From Paratinospora sagittata (taxonomy: Eukaryota; Streptophyta; Magnoliopsida; Ranunculales; Menispermaceae): 64,000 nt of DNA. The notes beneath the pieces were generated by a model. The model had not been told where the DNA came from. It saw only the letters and a program-made list of their open reading frames with translations, and did not search any database. The translations under genes were made by a program, and so were the position numbers. Location: assembly GCA_035771175.1 (NCBI GenBank), contig CM069610.1, positions 24,890,501 through 24,954,500 on the forward strand, read 5' to 3'. Below, piece after piece: positions 62,347 to 64,000 of the stretch. The first letter of the stretch is position 1, and every line of letters starts with the position of its first letter.

Positions 62347-63376
62347 CATTAAACATCCAAAGTATTAACAGACAGGGGCCTGTTACCATTATCGGAAAGG
62401 TAGTTAAATCCCATGAATTCGTAGATCTTCTTTTCCACTTTCCACCGCATTTTCGATTACTTATATCGGACTTAAAACGAAAAAGTTATGGTTATTTGAA
62501 CTTTACTTGCCTTTTGTTTACCAAATTGTGTATCATTTAAGCAATCCATAAGTAAACTTCGAATGACCATAACTTTTTCGTTTCAACTCTAATTTTTCTG
62601 ATTTAAAATGCATTGAAAAGAGGAATGAAAGACTTAAAAGCCCAAGTGCTTCATATTACTTTTCGATAAACGGTGACCGGTCCCTTTGCCATTAAACATC
62701 CAAAGTATTAATAAACAGGAACCTGTCACCATTGATCGGAAAGGTAGTTAAATCCCATGAATTAGTAGATCTTCTTTTTGAATTTTCATCGAATTTTGGA
62801 TTACTTAAATTGGAGTGAAAACGAAAAAGTTATGGTTATTTGAACTTTACTTACCTTTTGTTTACCAAATTGTGTATCATTTAAGCAATCGATAAGTAAA
62901 CTTCGAATGACCATAACTTTTTCGTTTCAACTCTAATTTTTCTGATTTAAAATGCATTGAAAAGAGGAACAAAAGACTTAAAAACCTAGGTGCTTCAAAT
63001 TAGTTTTCGGTAACCGGTGATCGGTCCGTTTGGCATTAAACTTCCAAAGTATTCATAGACAGGGACCTGTTACCATTATCGGAAAGGAAGTTAAATCCCA
63101 TAAATTTGTAGATCTTCTTTTCCACTTTCCATCGAATTTTGGATTACTTAAATCGGAGTGAAAACGAAAAAGTTATGGTTATTTGAACTTTACTTGCCTT
63201 TTGTTTACCAAATTGTGTATCATTTAAGCAATCGATAAGTAAACTTCGAATGACCATAACTTTTTCGTTAAAACTCTAATTTTTCTGATTTAAAATGCAT
63301 TGAAAAGAGGAATAAAAGACTTAAAAACCCGAGAGCTTCATATTACATTTTGATAAACGGTGACCGGTCCCTTTGC
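62347..63376 (+). repeat. Displaced copy of the tetramer block (F/A-B-C)
   Basis: Monomer starts are F 62347, B 62690 and C 63034. It shares the markers of the 47742-53237 units: gacaggggcctg, GAATTC, gaatgaaagac, catgaattagtag in B and tattcatag in C. The E tail before it has gaagaataccagac as in the tetramers. F has tatcggaaagg, so it fits a tetramer ancestor or the 53238 copy rather than the four tandem units. The C tail departs (tcgttaaaactc, cccgagagc). Confidence 0.85.
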
Positions 63377-64000
63377 CATTAAACATCCAAAGTATTAATA
63401 AACAGGAACCTGTCACCATTGATCGGAAAGGTAGTTAAATCCCATGAATTTGTAGATCTTCTTTTTGAATTTCCATCGAATTTTGGACTACTTAAATTGG
63501 AGTGAAAACAAAAAAGTTATGGTTATTTGAACTTTTCGTACCTTTTGTTTACCAACTTGTGTATCATTTAAGCAATCGATAAGTAAACTTTGAATTACCA
63601 TAACTTTTTCGTTTCAACTCTAATTTTTCTGATTTAAAATGCATTGAAAAGAGGAATAAAAGAATTAAAAACCCAGGTGCTTCAAATTAGTTTTCGGTAA
63701 TCGGTGACCGATCCCTTTGCCATTAAACTTTCAAAGTATTAATAAATAGAGACCTGTCACCATTGATCGGAAAGGTAGGTAAATCCCATGAATTTGTAGA
63801 TCTTCTTTTCAACTTTCCATCGCATTTTGGATTTCTTAAATCGGAGTGAAAACGAAAAAGTTATGGTTATTTGAACTTTACTTGCCTTTTGTTTACCAAA
63901 TTGTGTATCATTTAAGCAATCGATAAGTAAACTTCGAATGACCATAACTTTTTCGTTTCAACTCTAATTTTTCTGATTTAAAATGCATTGAAAAGAGGAA
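63377..64000 (+). repeat. Right edge: D and partial E
   Basis: D at 63377 resembles D at 58039 (gaacttttcgtacc, aaactttgaattacc). E starts at 63721 and is cut by the window end. E has aggtaggtaaatccc and the B/C-like tcggagtgaaaacg, so it is a hybrid. Confidence 0.82.

Larger units (their letters stand above)
1..64000. repeat. Tandem satellite array, 343/344-bp monomer
   Basis: Every line of the window is a variant of the same monomer. Landmarks recur about every 343.6 bp: the cattaaac box, ccaaagtatta, the BglII site in gtagatcttc, cgaaaaagttatgg, the dyad partner ccataactttttcg, aatgcattgaaaagagg and the GC-richer box ggtaaccggtgaccggtcc. I found no interruption by unique DNA, transposable elements, microsatellites or assembly gaps. 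Base composition looks about two-thirds A+T. By known precedent such arrays are centromeric or pericentromeric heterochromatin in eukaryotes; the chromosomal position here is inference. The array runs off both ends. Confidence 0.98.

Noticed and set aside
1..64000. CRISPR array
   Set aside because: The repeat unit is about 344 bp with no unique spacers and no cas genes; the sequence is continuous tandem satellite.
1..64000. Transposon terminal inverted repeats as an explanation of the dyads
   Set aside because: No transposase, no target-site duplications and no single-copy flanks. The dyads alternate at a fixed 172-bp spacing through the array.
1..64000. CENP-B box, telomere repeat or rDNA spacer
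   Set aside because: No CENP-B-like motif, no (TTAGGG)n or (TTTAGGG)n runs and no rRNA gene sequence were seen.
1..64000. Firm assignment to a named plant or animal satellite family
   Set aside because: The cgaaaaagttatgg core resembles motifs I recall from plant centromeric repeats, but short AT-rich similarity is weak and no database search was possible.

Overview
The whole 64-kb window is one uninterrupted tandem satellite array with no recognisable gene, RNA gene, transposon or unique sequence. It holds about 186 copies of an AT-rich monomer of 343 or 344 bp, and both window edges cut through monomers, so the array continues on each side. Megabase-type satellite DNA with nested higher-order repeats (HORs) points to a eukaryotic centromere or pericentromere, or another heterochromatic block. 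The A-rich core motif cgaaaaagttatgg loosely recalls plant centromeric satellites I know from memory, but the species cannot be fixed from the sequence.

Each monomer is built as two inverted halves of about 172 bp. One dyad centre lies in the middle of the monomer, inside caaattgtgtatcattt. A second lies at the monomer boundary, at ctttcaaag. In a measured stretch the dyad centres fall at 35213, 35385 and 35557, exactly 172 bp apart. The satellite therefore reads as a head-to-head pair of an older 172-bp unit.

Six monomer classes (here named F, A, B, C, D, E in + strand order) form a 2062-bp hexamer HOR. Region 1-40870 consists of this hexamer and its deletion or hybrid derivatives of 3, 5, 8, 9 and 10 monomers, plus second-level duplications (offsets near 6527, 5152, 3092 and 8240 bp). 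Region 40871-47741 is a mixed, more diverged stretch with its own 12-monomer duplication. Region 47742-53237 is a very uniform block of four 1374-bp tetramers (F/A-B-C/D-E). Region 53238-64000 is the most diverged part. It holds a roughly 1.2-kb inverted segment (about 56776-57976), a 161-bp deletion at 59220, three 688-bp dimers (60284-62346) and a stray copy of the tetramer (62347-63376).

There are no genes acting together here. The story is how one repeat has been copied, shortened, fused and inverted. Monomer starts are set at the c of the cattaaac (or cattgaac) box; this register is a convention. Class calls and junctions were read by eye without alignment software, so hybrid junctions are good to roughly 20-100 bp.
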